A stretch of 64,000 nt of DNA from contig NZ_REFC01000015.1 of the NCBI RefSeq assembly GCF_003688405.1, positions 1 through 64,000 on the forward strand. Reading direction: 5' to 3'. Made by a program: the position numbers and the translations under genes. This stretch comes from Ulvibacter antarcticus (lineage in GTDB: Bacteria > Bacteroidota > Bacteroidia > Flavobacteriales > Flavobacteriaceae). The notes beneath the pieces are model-generated. The model searched no databases. It worked only from the letters and a program-made list of their open reading frames with translations, and was not told the origin of the DNA. Below, one piece after another: positions 29,256 to 37,426 of the stretch (positions are counted from its first letter, which is position 1; every line of letters starts with the position of its first letter).

Positions 29256-30584
29256 TTACTTCATTTTCCCCATCATCTGCATCATCTTACGACCGCCGCC
29301 ACCTTGCATCATTTTCATCATTTTACTCATTTGATCGAACTGCTTCATCAACTGATTTACCTGCTGTACTGAAGTTCCGCTACCTTTAGCGATTCTTTTT
29401 TTACGGCTGGCATCAATAGTAGCGGGCACACTGCGCTCGATTGGAGTCATTGAATGAATTATTGCTTCAATTCCTTTGAAGGCATCATCATCAATATCAA
29501 CATCTTTTAATGCTTTACCGGCTCCGGGAATCATGCCAACAAGGTCTTTCATACTTCCCATCTTCTTAACCTGCTGAATTTGCTTCAGAAAATCATCGAA
29601 CCCAAATTGGTTTTTTGCTATTTTCTTCTGAATTTTTCTTGCCTCCTCTTCATCAAACTGCTCCTGAGCTCGTTCAACTAAAGAAACCACATCTCCCATT
29701 CCGAGAATACGCTCTGCCATACGTGAAGGATAGAACACATCAATAGCATCCATCTTTTCACCTGTACCAATAAATTTTATCGGTTTATTAACCACACTCT
29801 TAATCGAAATCGCGGCTCCACCACGAGTATCACCATCAAGTTTGGTTAAAACAACTCCGTCGAAATTTAATCTATCATTAAATGCTTTGGCAGTATTTAC
29901 AGCATCCTGTCCTGTCATAGAATCCACAACAAACAAGGTTTCCTGTGGTTGAATGGCTTTATGAACGTTCTCTATTTCGGCCATCATCGCCTCATCTACA
30001 GCCAAACGCCCAGCCGTATCAATAATCACAACATTATGACCATTGCTCTTGGCATGTGCGATGGCATTCTGTGCAATTGATACCGGGTTTTTATTCTCAG
30101 GTTCACTATACACCTCAACACCAATCTGATCTCCTACTACATGTAATTGGTTGATCGCCGCCGGTCGATATACATCACAGGCAACCAATAAAGGTTTTTT
30201 AGACTTTTTTGTTTTTAAAAAGTTAGCCAATTTACCTGAGAAAGTCGTTTTACCACTACCCTGTAGTCCCGACATCAAGATAATCGATGGAGTGCCTTGA
30301 AGATTAATTCCAGCTGCATCACCTCCCATGAGTTCGGTGAGCTCATCTTTTACAAGCTTTACCATTAATTGGCCCGGCTGAAGTGCCGTTAGAACATTCT
30401 GCCCTAGTGCTTTCTCCTTTACCTTGGTTGTAAATTCTTTTGCGATTTTAAAGTTAACATCGGCATCCAATAAAGCGCGACGGACTTCCTTTAAGGTTTC
30501 CGCAACGTTTACCTCAGTAATACTACCGTGTCCTTTGAGAACATGTAATGCTTTGTCTAACTTATCACTTAAATTATCGAACAT
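29256..30584 (-). CDS. ffh: Signal recognition particle protein Ffh
   Basis: GTPase of the SRP that targets nascent membrane proteins to FtsY and SecYEG. 442 residues. N domain, then G motifs GLQGSGKT (106-113), DTAGR and TKLDGDTRGG. The C-terminal M domain (about 325-442) is Met-rich, with IPGAGKALK, 'RIAKGSGTSVQQVNQLMKQF' type helices and a GGGGRKMMQMMGK tail that binds signal peptides and 4.5S RNA. Monocistronic. No ffs RNA is visible nearby. Confidence 0.97.
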   Translation of the reverse strand: MFDNLSDKLDKALHVLKGHGSITEVNVAETLKEVRRALLDADVNFKIAKEFTTKVKEKALGQNVLTALQPGQLMVKLVKDELTELMGGDAAGINLQGTPSIILMSGLQGSGKTTFSGKLANFLKTKKSKKPLLVACDVYRPAAINQLHVVGDQIGVEVYSEPENKNPVSIAQNAIAHAKSNGHNVVIIDTAGRLAVDEAMMAEIENVHKAIQPQETLFVVDSMTGQDAVNTAKAFNDRLNFDGVVLTKLDGDTRGGAAISIKSVVNKPIKFIGTGEKMDAIDVFYPSRMAERILGMGDVVSLVERAQEQFDEEEARKIQKKIAKNQFGFDDFLKQIQQVKKMGSMKDLVGMIPGAGKALKDVDIDDDAFKGIEAIIHSMTPIERSVPATIDASRKKRIAKGSGTSVQQVNQLMKQFDQMSKMMKMMQGGGGRKMMQMMGKMK

Positions 30585-31103
30585 GGCCTTTCTACTTTTT
30601 TTAGAATTTAAATCCCTGCTTAAGAGCTTCAGAATTGAAGGGCAAAGATAACATTATGAAGGATAGTTACAAAGTGTGTACTAAGGAAAAATATAAGCGA
30701 TAATTAATGTCTTTTTTAAGGTTAAAAATCCTTGCTAGATGGTTCTAACTTCACAAAAATCAGTCGCTCCTTGCTAATTAATGTGTATAGTGCTTCAATA
30801 AATGCAACTTTTCCGAAGAAATGAGAGTGAAATGTTGTTTAATTGTTACTGTATTTGAACTAAAGACTACCAATAAATTGTTCATTTTTCCTTTTAATCA
30901 AAACTTTACGTATCTTTAAAAGTATCAAAATGTGCAAAACAATTAAACTCTTTAAAATTGCAGCCGATTGGCGAATATGTATTTAATAGTGGCCTTATTT
31001 CCGAATTATAGAAAAACAGAGAGTTATTTTCTTCGGAAACTATACTATTATCAAAGCCAATTTGATAGATTAAAAGTAATAAACTAACATAACACCTGTC
31101 ATT
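30585..31103. other. 519-base gap, no convincing gene
   Basis: A/T-rich. It holds the ffh promoter near its left end, two TTCCGAAG motifs (near 30815 and 31034) and one plus-strand TATCTTTA near 30910. A 70-codon minus-strand frame at 30906-31118 has no family features and overlaps the next gene's start. A small RNA from the 30910 element is possible but unsupported. Confidence 0.5.
30643..30673 (-). promoter_or_regulatory. ffh promoter, full consensus
   Basis: Minus strand TTTG (30673-30670), 19-base spacer, TATCTTTG (30650-30643): an exact match to the Bacteroidota TTTG-N19-TAnnTTTG consensus, about 59 bases upstream of the ATG. Confidence 0.75.
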
Positions 31104-31871
31104 ATGAAAACAAAGCACACCTCATTACTTATTTTAATCGTTCTGCTTTTTCTTCCATTTGCACAATTTGCTCAAGTTACCGAGTCACAAGCTTATTGGG
31201 TACATGAAGATCCGGTATATCCTGCAAAGGTTTTAGATTATGAAGCCTTAAGTTCAACCCTCGCCGCAAATTGCAGAAAATATGATATTAAAAAAGCGAA
31301 TTGGATAACTATATCAACAGATGATTTACGATATTTTACATTATCGCCGATAAAAAATATGGCCGATTTGGATAAAAGCCGATTTTCTGTACTACAGTCA
31401 AAAATGGGAGAGAAAGAATTTAATGCCCTATTTGAAAACTTCGACGAATGCTATGACACACACATAGATTACATCATCCATTTAGATAATGATTTGTCAT
31501 ATATGCCTGGTGGAGTGGTACAAGTACAGGAAGGAATGGAATTTCGAAAGCTAGAAATGTGGTATACTACACCTCAGAACTTTCCAAAAGTTCTTGAGCT
31601 CGCAAAACAATTCAAAGCATTATATGAAAAGAAGAATTCGAAAGAATATTATCGACTTTATAGAAGTGGTTTCGGATCTCCAGGACAATTCATTTTATTG
31701 GCTATTTCGGCCAAAAGTGCCGAAGACTACGAGCGTATTCGTAAAGAAAATAAGGAGCTTCTAGGAGAAGCGAGAACTCCTATTTATGAAGAATTGTTAA
31801 GATCTATTATAAGAGTGGAAACACTAAATGGCTATATGCGACAAGATTTATCGTTTACACCAAAAGAATAA
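31104..31871 (+). CDS. Exported protein of unknown function
   Basis: 255 residues with a signal peptide (LFLPFAQFAQ). The mature protein is alpha/beta, with a possible ferredoxin-like half near 180-230 (RLYRSGFGSPGQFILLAIS, then a helix rich in charged residues), a pattern seen in dimeric alpha-beta barrels. I do not recognise the family. Likely periplasmic. Its terminator overlaps the end of the convergent helicase gene. Confidence 0.7.
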   Translation: MKTKHTSLLILIVLLFLPFAQFAQVTESQAYWVHEDPVYPAKVLDYEALSSTLAANCRKYDIKKANWITISTDDLRYFTLSPIKNMADLDKSRFSVLQSKMGEKEFNALFENFDECYDTHIDYIIHLDNDLSYMPGGVVQVQEGMEFRKLEMWYTTPQNFPKVLELAKQFKALYEKKNSKEYYRLYRSGFGSPGQFILLAISAKSAEDYERIRKENKELLGEARTPIYEELLRSIIRVETLNGYMRQDLSFTPKE

Positions 31872-31877
31872 CATTTC

Positions 31878-31908
31878 AGAGGCAGGCTATCGTCTGCCTC
31901 TTTTTTTA
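31878..31908 (+). terminator. Terminator overlapping the convergent helicase stop codon
   Basis: AGAGGCAG (31878-31885), 8-base loop, CTGCCTCT then T-run. The loop contains the helicase stop codon at 31887-31889, and the right arm with the T-run encodes its last Lys-Lys-Arg-Gly-Arg codons. Confidence 0.85.
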
Positions 31909-33146
31909 AACCCAGTATTCTTATTTGGTTTATTAGTATTTCTGCTATTTTGCCGACCTCTTTGTTGTTGTGCTTTATTTTCAGCTTTTTTATCTAGAAT
32001 CTCATGTAGTTTTTCAGTGACTTCAAAACCCGCCATTGTTTCGGTAGGAATTCGTTCTCCCAATAGTTTCTCAATAGCCCTTACGTATTCGTTTTCATCT
32101 ACACTCACAATGGAAATAGCTTCCCCGCTTGCTCCTGCTCTTCCGGTTCTCCCAATGCGATGTACATAATCTTCCGGGATGTTCGGTAATTCGTAATTAA
32201 TAACATGTGGTAATAATGGTATATCAAGTCCTCTTGCCGCAATATCAGTAGCTACCAAGACTCGCACCTTACCAGTTTTAAAACCTGCCAAAGCCTTAGT
32301 TCTGGCACCCTGACTCTTATTTCCATGAATAGCGGCCGACGTAATTCCAGTCTTACCTAACTTTTCACTTAGTCTATTGGCACCATGCTTAGTCCTTGTA
32401 AAAATAAGAACCTGCTGCCAATCCCCTTCAGAAATAAGTTTGACAACAAGATCGGTTTTCATCGACTTATTGGTTTTATAAATCAATTGATCTACCTTAT
32501 CTGCTGTTGTATTTTCAGGTGCTGCCTCAACCATTACGGGATGATGTAAAAAACCATTAGCGAGCTGTTTTATTTCTTTTGAAAAAGTTGCTGAAAACAA
32601 TAAATTTTGCCTTCTTGAAGGAAGGAGCGCCAGAATCTTCTTAATATCTCTAAGAAAACCCATATCTAGCATTCGGTCGGCTTCGTCCAAAACCAACACT
32701 TCTACATTCGCTAATGACAATGCACCCTGATTTTCCAAATCCAGTAATCTTCCAGGTGTCGCAACCAAAATATCCACACCTTGTCGTAAAGTTCGAATCT
32801 GCGGATTTGCACCTACTCCACCAAAAACAACTGTGGATCGTAAATCTACAAACTCACCGTAATCTTTAAAATCTTGTAATACCTGAGCTGCTAATTCGCG
32901 AGTTGGCGTAAGAATTAAGGAACGAATTGGGCGTTTTCTTAGAGGGGCAGATTGTGACAAAATCTGTAAAATGGGCAAGGCGAATCCGGCGGTTTTACCC
33001 GTTCCAGTCTGAGCCGAAGCCAAGACATCTTTTCTTTCCAGTATTCTGGGGATTGCTTTTTCTTGAATTGGTGAAGGAACTGAATAACCTTTTTTTTCAA
33101 TTGCTTTTAGTAGTGCTTCGGAAAGCCCTAAAGTTTTAAATGACAT
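31887..33146 (-). CDS. DEAD-box RNA helicase, RhlE-like
   Basis: ATP-dependent RNA helicase, cytoplasmic. 419 residues. Q motif GYSVPSPIQ (20-28), Walker A AQTGTGKT (45-52), [23 protein letters not shown], and [10 protein letters not shown]. The C-terminal tail (about 375-419) is basic and Asn/Gln/Arg-rich, as in RhlE-type proteins, for RNA binding or assembly. A -7 element about 140 bases upstream implies a long leader, as in cold-responsive helicases. Confidence 0.93.
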   Translation of the reverse strand: MSFKTLGLSEALLKAIEKKGYSVPSPIQEKAIPRILERKDVLASAQTGTGKTAGFALPILQILSQSAPLRKRPIRSLILTPTRELAAQVLQDFKDYGEFVDLRSTVVFGGVGANPQIRTLRQGVDILVATPGRLLDLENQGALSLANVEVLVLDEADRMLDMGFLRDIKKILALLPSRRQNLLFSATFSKEIKQLANGFLHHPVMVEAAPENTTADKVDQLIYKTNKSMKTDLVVKLISEGDWQQVLIFTRTKHGANRLSEKLGKTGITSAAIHGNKSQGARTKALAGFKTGKVRVLVATDIAARGLDIPLLPHVINYELPNIPEDYVHRIGRTGRAGASGEAISIVSVDENEYVRAIEKLLGERIPTETMAGFEVTEKLHEILDKKAENKAQQQRGRQNSRNTNKPNKNTGFKKRGRR

Positions 33147-33481
33147 ATATACAATTTGTGAAATGAGTCAATGCGCTGAAGCATATCACAATCTAAACAA
33201 AATCTGAAAAATTAAAGCCGGCATTGAAAATCGCCGAAATTTCGAAGTATAGGTTGAGTATTGTAAGGAGTCATTTCTCTTAAGCGGCAAAGATACATTT
33301 AATTTTTTCAGTAGATCTCACAATGTTGAAAGGAATAATTAGGGGGTATTTTAGGAAACTGTATTATTTTGGATTCAACTAAATCCCATAAAGCTTAGAG
33401 AAAAAACAAAGACATATTTTTAAATATAAACTCTCAACCAAAAACTAAGCCCTACCTTTAATACAGAAATTAGATACTATC
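33147..33481. other. 335-base gap between divergent helicase and TfoX-N genes
   Basis: No gene. It contains the helicase leader (about 140 bases) and a -7 element at 33288-33295. Part of the leader (about 33215-33245) has GCCGGC and TCGCCGAAATTTCGAAG segments that may fold. A plus-strand TACCTTTA near 33450 may serve the TfoX-N gene. Confidence 0.45.
33288..33295 (-). promoter_or_regulatory. Putative -7 element of helicase gene with long leader
   Basis: Minus strand TATCTTTG at 33295-33288, 142 bases from the ATG. No TTTG at the expected -33 spacing. Confidence 0.4.
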
Positions 33482-33817
33482 ATGGGAATTAAAGGTAACG
33501 AACACACAAGCGCCGCAGAAGAATCGGCTAATTTGCTACTCGACAAGTTAAGTGGAATTTCGGGTGTAACATCAAAGAAAATGTTTGGTGGACACGGCAT
33601 CTTTCACGATGGCAGAATGTTTGGAATGATCGACTCTAAAGGCAAATCATTTTTAAAAACGAATGAAACTAACATTGATGATTATCTGGAAAAGGGATCT
33701 GAAAAACATAGTAGAATGCCTTATTACTCCATTCCTATTGAAGTTCAGAACGATATTTCCTCCTTGTCACAATGGACTCAAAAATCGATCGCTGCAAGTA
33801 AAGTAAGACTCAAATAG
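33482..33817 (+). CDS. TfoX N-terminal domain protein
   Basis: 111 residues, essentially one TfoX_N domain: 'GVTSKKMFGGHGIFHDGRMFGMI', shortened to its KKMFGGHGIF and FGMID core, then a Lys-rich tail. TfoX/Sxy is a competence regulator in gammaproteobacteria, but stand-alone TfoX_N proteins are widespread and mostly uncharacterised, so the name does not prove a competence role. Monocistronic, next to the ECF42 pair. Confidence 0.85.
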   Translation: MGIKGNEHTSAAEESANLLLDKLSGISGVTSKKMFGGHGIFHDGRMFGMIDSKGKSFLKTNETNIDDYLEKGSEKHSRMPYYSIPIEVQNDISSLSQWTQKSIAASKVRLK

Positions 33818-33923
33818 CGCACAATTGCACTTAATTATAAAATAATACTAGTTTGCTGTCCAAATTTAAAAAACCACTTCGTCTTACATTTAGAAAAGAG
33901 TATCAACCTTAAAAATTAGTATC

Positions 33924-34262
33924 ATGAAAGATTATTTATTTATTATTAGAGGCGGTGAAGATATGTCGAATATGTCACCTGAAAATATTCAGGCACATAT
34001 GAAAGACTGGGAAACCTGGATGGGAGGTCTGGCTCAGAATGGAAAATTAGTTGGAGGTGAACCACTTCAGAAAGAAGCTAAAACACTTACCGAAAGGGGC
34101 ACCAAGATCACCGACCGCCCATTAGCAGAAGGAAAAGAAATGGTAGGTGGCTATATTATTGTGAAGGCAGACACTCTGGATGAAGCAGCTGGTCTTGCAA
34201 AAGGCTGTCCTGGATTTGACCATGATTGCTCCATTGAGGTACGAGAAATAGCCAAGATGTAA
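33924..34262 (+). CDS. YCII-domain (DGPF) protein, ECF42 partner
   Basis: 112 residues with a single YCII-related domain: 'YLFIIRGGED', MKDWETWMGGLAQNGKLVGGEPL, 'DRPLAEGKEMVGGYIIVKA', and a C-terminal IEVREIAKM. It lies six bases ahead of an ECF42-type sigma factor gene. Genes of this DGPF/YCII type are the usual genomic partners and targets of ECF42 sigma factors. Enzymatic activity unknown. Cytoplasmic. Confidence 0.88.
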   Translation: MKDYLFIIRGGEDMSNMSPENIQAHMKDWETWMGGLAQNGKLVGGEPLQKEAKTLTERGTKITDRPLAEGKEMVGGYIIVKADTLDEAAGLAKGCPGFDHDCSIEVREIAKM

Positions 34263-34268
34263 TTAAAA

Positions 34269-35540
34269 GTGAAAGATCAACAAAGCATCGATCAAACCTT
34301 AAACCATCTTTTTCGCCATGAATCGGGGAAGATGGTTTCGGTTTTGGTGAAAATTTTCGGAACAGAAAACTTCGAACTTGCCGAAGATGTGGTTCAGGAT
34401 GCTCTTGTTAAAGCTCTTGAGACATGGAAATATAAAGGAATGCCCGATAACCCCAGAGCATGGTTGTACAGAGTGGCCAGAAACAAAGCCATCGATACCA
34501 TCAGAAAACACAAACACACCAATTTAATTGATTTTTCAACTTCGGAAAAACAATTGCTGAGCTCTGAATATACTTTATCGACAACTATGGATACCTTTTG
34601 GCAAGAACCAAATATTCAAGATGATTTCCTCGGAATGATGTTCGCCTGTTGTCATCCGGAAATTTCTAAAGAAAATCAGATTACTTTTATCTTGAAATCT
34701 CTTTGTGGTTTTAGCACCAAAGAAGTGGCTCGTTCTTTTCTCACTTCGGAAGACACTATTTCCAAAAGATTGTATCGTACAAAAGAATACTTCAGAAAAA
34801 ATAAAATCAGTCCTGTGATTCCTTCCGAAGAAGAAATAAGTGGAAGAACAGCTACGGTTCTAAGTTCTATTTATCTTTTGTTCAACGAAGGTTATAACGC
34901 GACTCATTCCGAAGAAATTATACGAAAAGACCTTATTGAGCAGGCCCTGCATCTTTGTAAATCCCTGCTTGATAACAAAAAAACAAATTCCCCTGAAGCA
35001 AACGCGCTAATGGCATTAATGTGTTTTCACACATCCAGATCTGAAAGCCGTGTAAATCTAAATGGAGATCTCATTCTATTACAAGATCAGGATCGAAAAA
35101 GCTGGAATAACGAACTTATTGAAGCCGGAAGAGATTATTTGTTTAAAGCGGGTTTAGGCACCACCTATTCTGCCTATCATTTTGAAGCAGGTATTGCTTA
35201 TCAACATTGTATTGCAAAAACTTATGAAGACACCAACTGGAACGCTATACTTACTAATTACGACTTACTACTTGCAATCGCAGATGATCCAATTGTAGCA
35301 TTAAACCGCTGTTTAGTCATCCTCGAATCAGCCGGTCCGGAGCCTGCGCTGGAAGCTATAGAAAATTTAGAAAATGAGCCTATCTTGCTAAATTATCATC
35401 TTTACCATGCGAGTTTGGGGAAAATTCATGAAAAATCAGGCAATAAAAACAAAGCCGTTGCTTGTTACAAAAAGGCAATGACACTCACCCAATCAAAACA
35501 TGAAAAGCAGTTTTTTGCACAAAAAATAAGTACTATTTAG
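34269..35540 (+). CDS. ECF42-type RNA polymerase sigma factor
   Basis: 423 residues from a GTG start, far longer than a normal ECF factor. Sigma-2 is at about 10-85 (VVQDALVKALETWKYKGMPDNP), sigma-4 at about 120-175 ('STKEVARSFLTSEDTISKRLYR'). The C-terminal 240 residues form the ECF42 extension (DUF6596: SSIYLLFNEGYNATHSEE, ALMALMCFHTSR) and TPR-like helices that control activity in place of an anti-sigma factor. It is co-transcribed with the YCII gene. Its last four bases overlap the end of another sigma factor gene. Confidence 0.9.
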   Translation: MKDQQSIDQTLNHLFRHESGKMVSVLVKIFGTENFELAEDVVQDALVKALETWKYKGMPDNPRAWLYRVARNKAIDTIRKHKHTNLIDFSTSEKQLLSSEYTLSTTMDTFWQEPNIQDDFLGMMFACCHPEISKENQITFILKSLCGFSTKEVARSFLTSEDTISKRLYRTKEYFRKNKISPVIPSEEEISGRTATVLSSIYLLFNEGYNATHSEEIIRKDLIEQALHLCKSLLDNKKTNSPEANALMALMCFHTSRSESRVNLNGDLILLQDQDRKSWNNELIEAGRDYLFKAGLGTTYSAYHFEAGIAYQHCIAKTYEDTNWNAILTNYDLLLAIADDPIVALNRCLVILESAGPEPALEAIENLENEPILLNYHLYHASLGKIHEKSGNKNKAVACYKKAMTLTQSKHEKQFFAQKISTI

Positions 35541-36199
35541 AGCTTGGACATAACGGCAGTAACTAACCGATCGCATTTGTAATTACCGAATTCAAACACC
35601 GAAACATCTGCAGACAACTTATAAAGTTCTTCTTTTAAATACTTCTTAGCACGATGTAGACGAACCTTTACATTATCATCACTAATGCTAAGGCAAGCTG
35701 CGATTTCAGAGTTAGACATTCCTTCGACTTGATGTAACATAAAAATAATCCTATACTTCTCGGGAAGTCGATCTATGGCATTTTCGATTAACATACGATG
35801 TTCGGTATTTATAATTTGGCTTTCCGGATTCATATATTTAGTATCCTTGATCTTTTCGACCTCATTATCATTTAGCATATCAACTTTTTGAAGCAATCTC
35901 TTGCGTTTTCGAAGAAATTGTAGCGCTTCGTTAATTCCAATACGTATTAACCAAGTGGAGAAAGCTGCATTGCCATTAAACTGTTCTAACTTTAAGTAGG
36001 CTTTTATATAGGCTTCCTGCAATACGTCCAGTACATCATCCTCTTTCGATATGTAGGTTCTAACAACTCTATAAAGTTTTTGGTTGTTACGACGCATTAA
36101 TATTTCGAAAAGCTCTTTCTCACCTATTAGAATACGCTTTACGATTTCTGAATCCTTTAAAGTGATTGTAGCAAATTTATTGGTTTTTAACGCTTCCAT
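35537..36199 (-). CDS. ECF RNA polymerase sigma factor
   Basis: 220 residues. Sigma-2 at about 20-90 (DVLDVLQEAYIKAYLKLEQFNG, 'FSTWLIRIGINEAL'), sigma-4 at about 135-190 (RLPEKYRIIFMLHQVEGMSNSEIA). The last 30 residues (VFEFGNYKCDRLVTAVMSKL) are an unusual extension. It resembles SigW/RpoE-type factors that lack a cognate anti-sigma gene nearby. It is divergent from a DoxX-type gene across 106 bases rich in inverted repeats, and overlaps the ECF42 gene end convergently. Confidence 0.88.
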   Translation of the reverse strand: MEALKTNKFATITLKDSEIVKRILIGEKELFEILMRRNNQKLYRVVRTYISKEDDVLDVLQEAYIKAYLKLEQFNGNAAFSTWLIRIGINEALQFLRKRKRLLQKVDMLNDNEVEKIKDTKYMNPESQIINTEHRMLIENAIDRLPEKYRIIFMLHQVEGMSNSEIAACLSISDDNVKVRLHRAKKYLKEELYKLSADVSVFEFGNYKCDRLVTAVMSKL

Positions 36200-36215
36200 A
36201 AAAGTGTTTTAAGTT

Positions 36216-36298
36216 TTGATGCATCAATGAAGAGAAAGTTACAAAATTTGTAACCTAATCAGTTTTTAATCATCAAAAGCTTATAAATCTAAAAACTG
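36216..36298. promoter_or_regulatory. Inverted-repeat-rich divergent control region
   Basis: Three inverted repeats: TTGATGCATCAA (36216-36227), GTTACAAA-A-TTTGTAAC (36238-36254), and CAGTTTTTA (36260-36268) with TAAAAACTG (36290-36298). They lie between the ECF factor and the DoxX-like gene, fitting operator sites or leader hairpins. Confidence 0.6.
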
Positions 36299-36305
36299 AA
36301 TCATT

Positions 36306-36701
36306 ATGACCACTTTATCTCAAACAAACGAAATCGAGAAATTACAAACCCTATTAAAATTTACATTCGGATTGGTTCCTATCGCCGCGGGTGCAGATAA
36401 ATTTCTTAACCTGCTTACCAATTGGGAGCACTATTTATCTCCTGGTCTCGTCGATATGTTACCTTTCGGCCCCGATGTATTTATGATGATCATAGGTGTT
36501 GTTGAAATTGTGGCTGGAATCATTGTTTTAACAAAAACCAAACTTGGTGCCTATATAGTATCTGCATGGTTACTGCTTATTGCACTAAGCCTATTGTTTA
36601 CATGGCATGAAGTAGATGTAGCCGTTCGGGATATTGTAATGGCGATTTCAGCTTTTGTATTGGCAAAACTGACTGTACTAAAAGAAGGTCAGCAAATTTA
36701 A
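36306..36701 (+). CDS. DoxX-like four-helix membrane protein
   Basis: 131 residues with four hydrophobic segments (TFGLVPIAAGADKFLNLL, VFMMIIGVVEIVAGIIVL, LGAYIVSAWLLLIALSLLF, 'RDIVMAISAFVLAKL'). The layout GADK..N.L..W then 'G.VEI.AG' is that of DoxX/DoxX-like families. Such proteins sit in the inner membrane and are often linked to redox or stress defence; the exact role here is unknown. It is divergent from an ECF factor, a likely regulator. Confidence 0.75.
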   Translation: MTTLSQTNEIEKLQTLLKFTFGLVPIAAGADKFLNLLTNWEHYLSPGLVDMLPFGPDVFMMIIGVVEIVAGIIVLTKTKLGAYIVSAWLLLIALSLLFTWHEVDVAVRDIVMAISAFVLAKLTVLKEGQQI

Positions 36702-36712
36702 GTACTATTAGT

Positions 36713-36752
36713 AAACCGGAATTCCTGTAAGAAGGGTCCCGGTTTAGCTTTT
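36713..36752 (+). terminator. Terminator of the DoxX-like gene
   Basis: AAACCGG (36713-36719) and CCGGTTT (36739-36745) with a 19-base loop that can pair further, followed by AGCTTTTT. Confidence 0.65.
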
Positions 36753-36933
36753 TGGGTGTTGAATTAAATTTAAATTATTTAGAAATCCTTTCAGAAAAAA
36801 AACATTCAGGAAAATACATTTTGAGTAACCCGGTTAGTAACACCTTTACTAATCTCTAACCATCTTAACAAATAACACTTAAAAACGCAATGGGGATTTT
36901 TTCCTGAATGTTCATACACCTTAAGTAGGTCAA

Positions 36934-37416
36934 TTAAATCTTTTCAAAAGTTAAGTAATCCGTGCCTCCATTTCCGCCACTCACATCAATAAGTTCGATT
37001 TTAGAATCGCTATAACTCACGATATCCCAATCGTCGCTTAATTCATCGAAATCGGCAGGGGAACTAAAGAACAAGTTAAAATCGATATCATTACTCGATG
37101 AACCATCATCATCACTGGAAGAACCACTTCCGGTTGAAATAGACCATGTCCCGGTAACTGTAGTGTTTCCATTAACCGCAACCACACTTCCATCCTCTTT
37201 AAAGGTGAAACTATAGCCACTAAAGTTACCGGTTTCTTCATGGTCTGTATCATAGAAGTAAGTGATCTGCCAATTTCCGGTTCGTGCGATACTCGTTAAT
37301 TGTACCGCAGTATCAGAATTTGAATCGCTGTTATTGTCTTTCGAACAAGCGGCAAACACCATAAAACAGGTCACCACTACCATAATACTTGCAATTTTCT
37401 TTTTCATAGTTTTCAT
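36934..37416 (-). CDS. Lipoprotein with lipocalin-like beta domain (short)
   Basis: 160 residues. Signal peptide and lipobox VFAAC (C24 of the form from ATG 37416). After an acidic Asn/Ser linker, residues about 38-160 form a single beta-rich domain: 'GNWQITYFYD...EETGNFSGYSFTFKEDG', 'VTGTW', and a C-terminal TDYLTFEKI. A Ser/Gly/Asp run (about 96-110) interrupts it. The same domain ends the next gene. Probably periplasmic face or outer surface. Function unknown. Confidence 0.78.
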   Translation of the reverse strand: MKTMKKKIASIMVVVTCFMVFAACSKDNNSDSNSDTAVQLTSIARTGNWQITYFYDTDHEETGNFSGYSFTFKEDGSVVAVNGNTTVTGTWSISTGSGSSSDDDGSSSNDIDFNLFFSSPADFDELSDDWDIVSYSDSKIELIDVSGGNGGTDYLTFEKI

Positions 37417-37426
37417 TTTTTGTAAG

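Noticed and set aside
30906-31118. 70-codon minus-strand frame in the ffh-31104 gap
   Set aside because: No signal, motif or ribosome-site support, and it overlaps the start of a well-supported gene.
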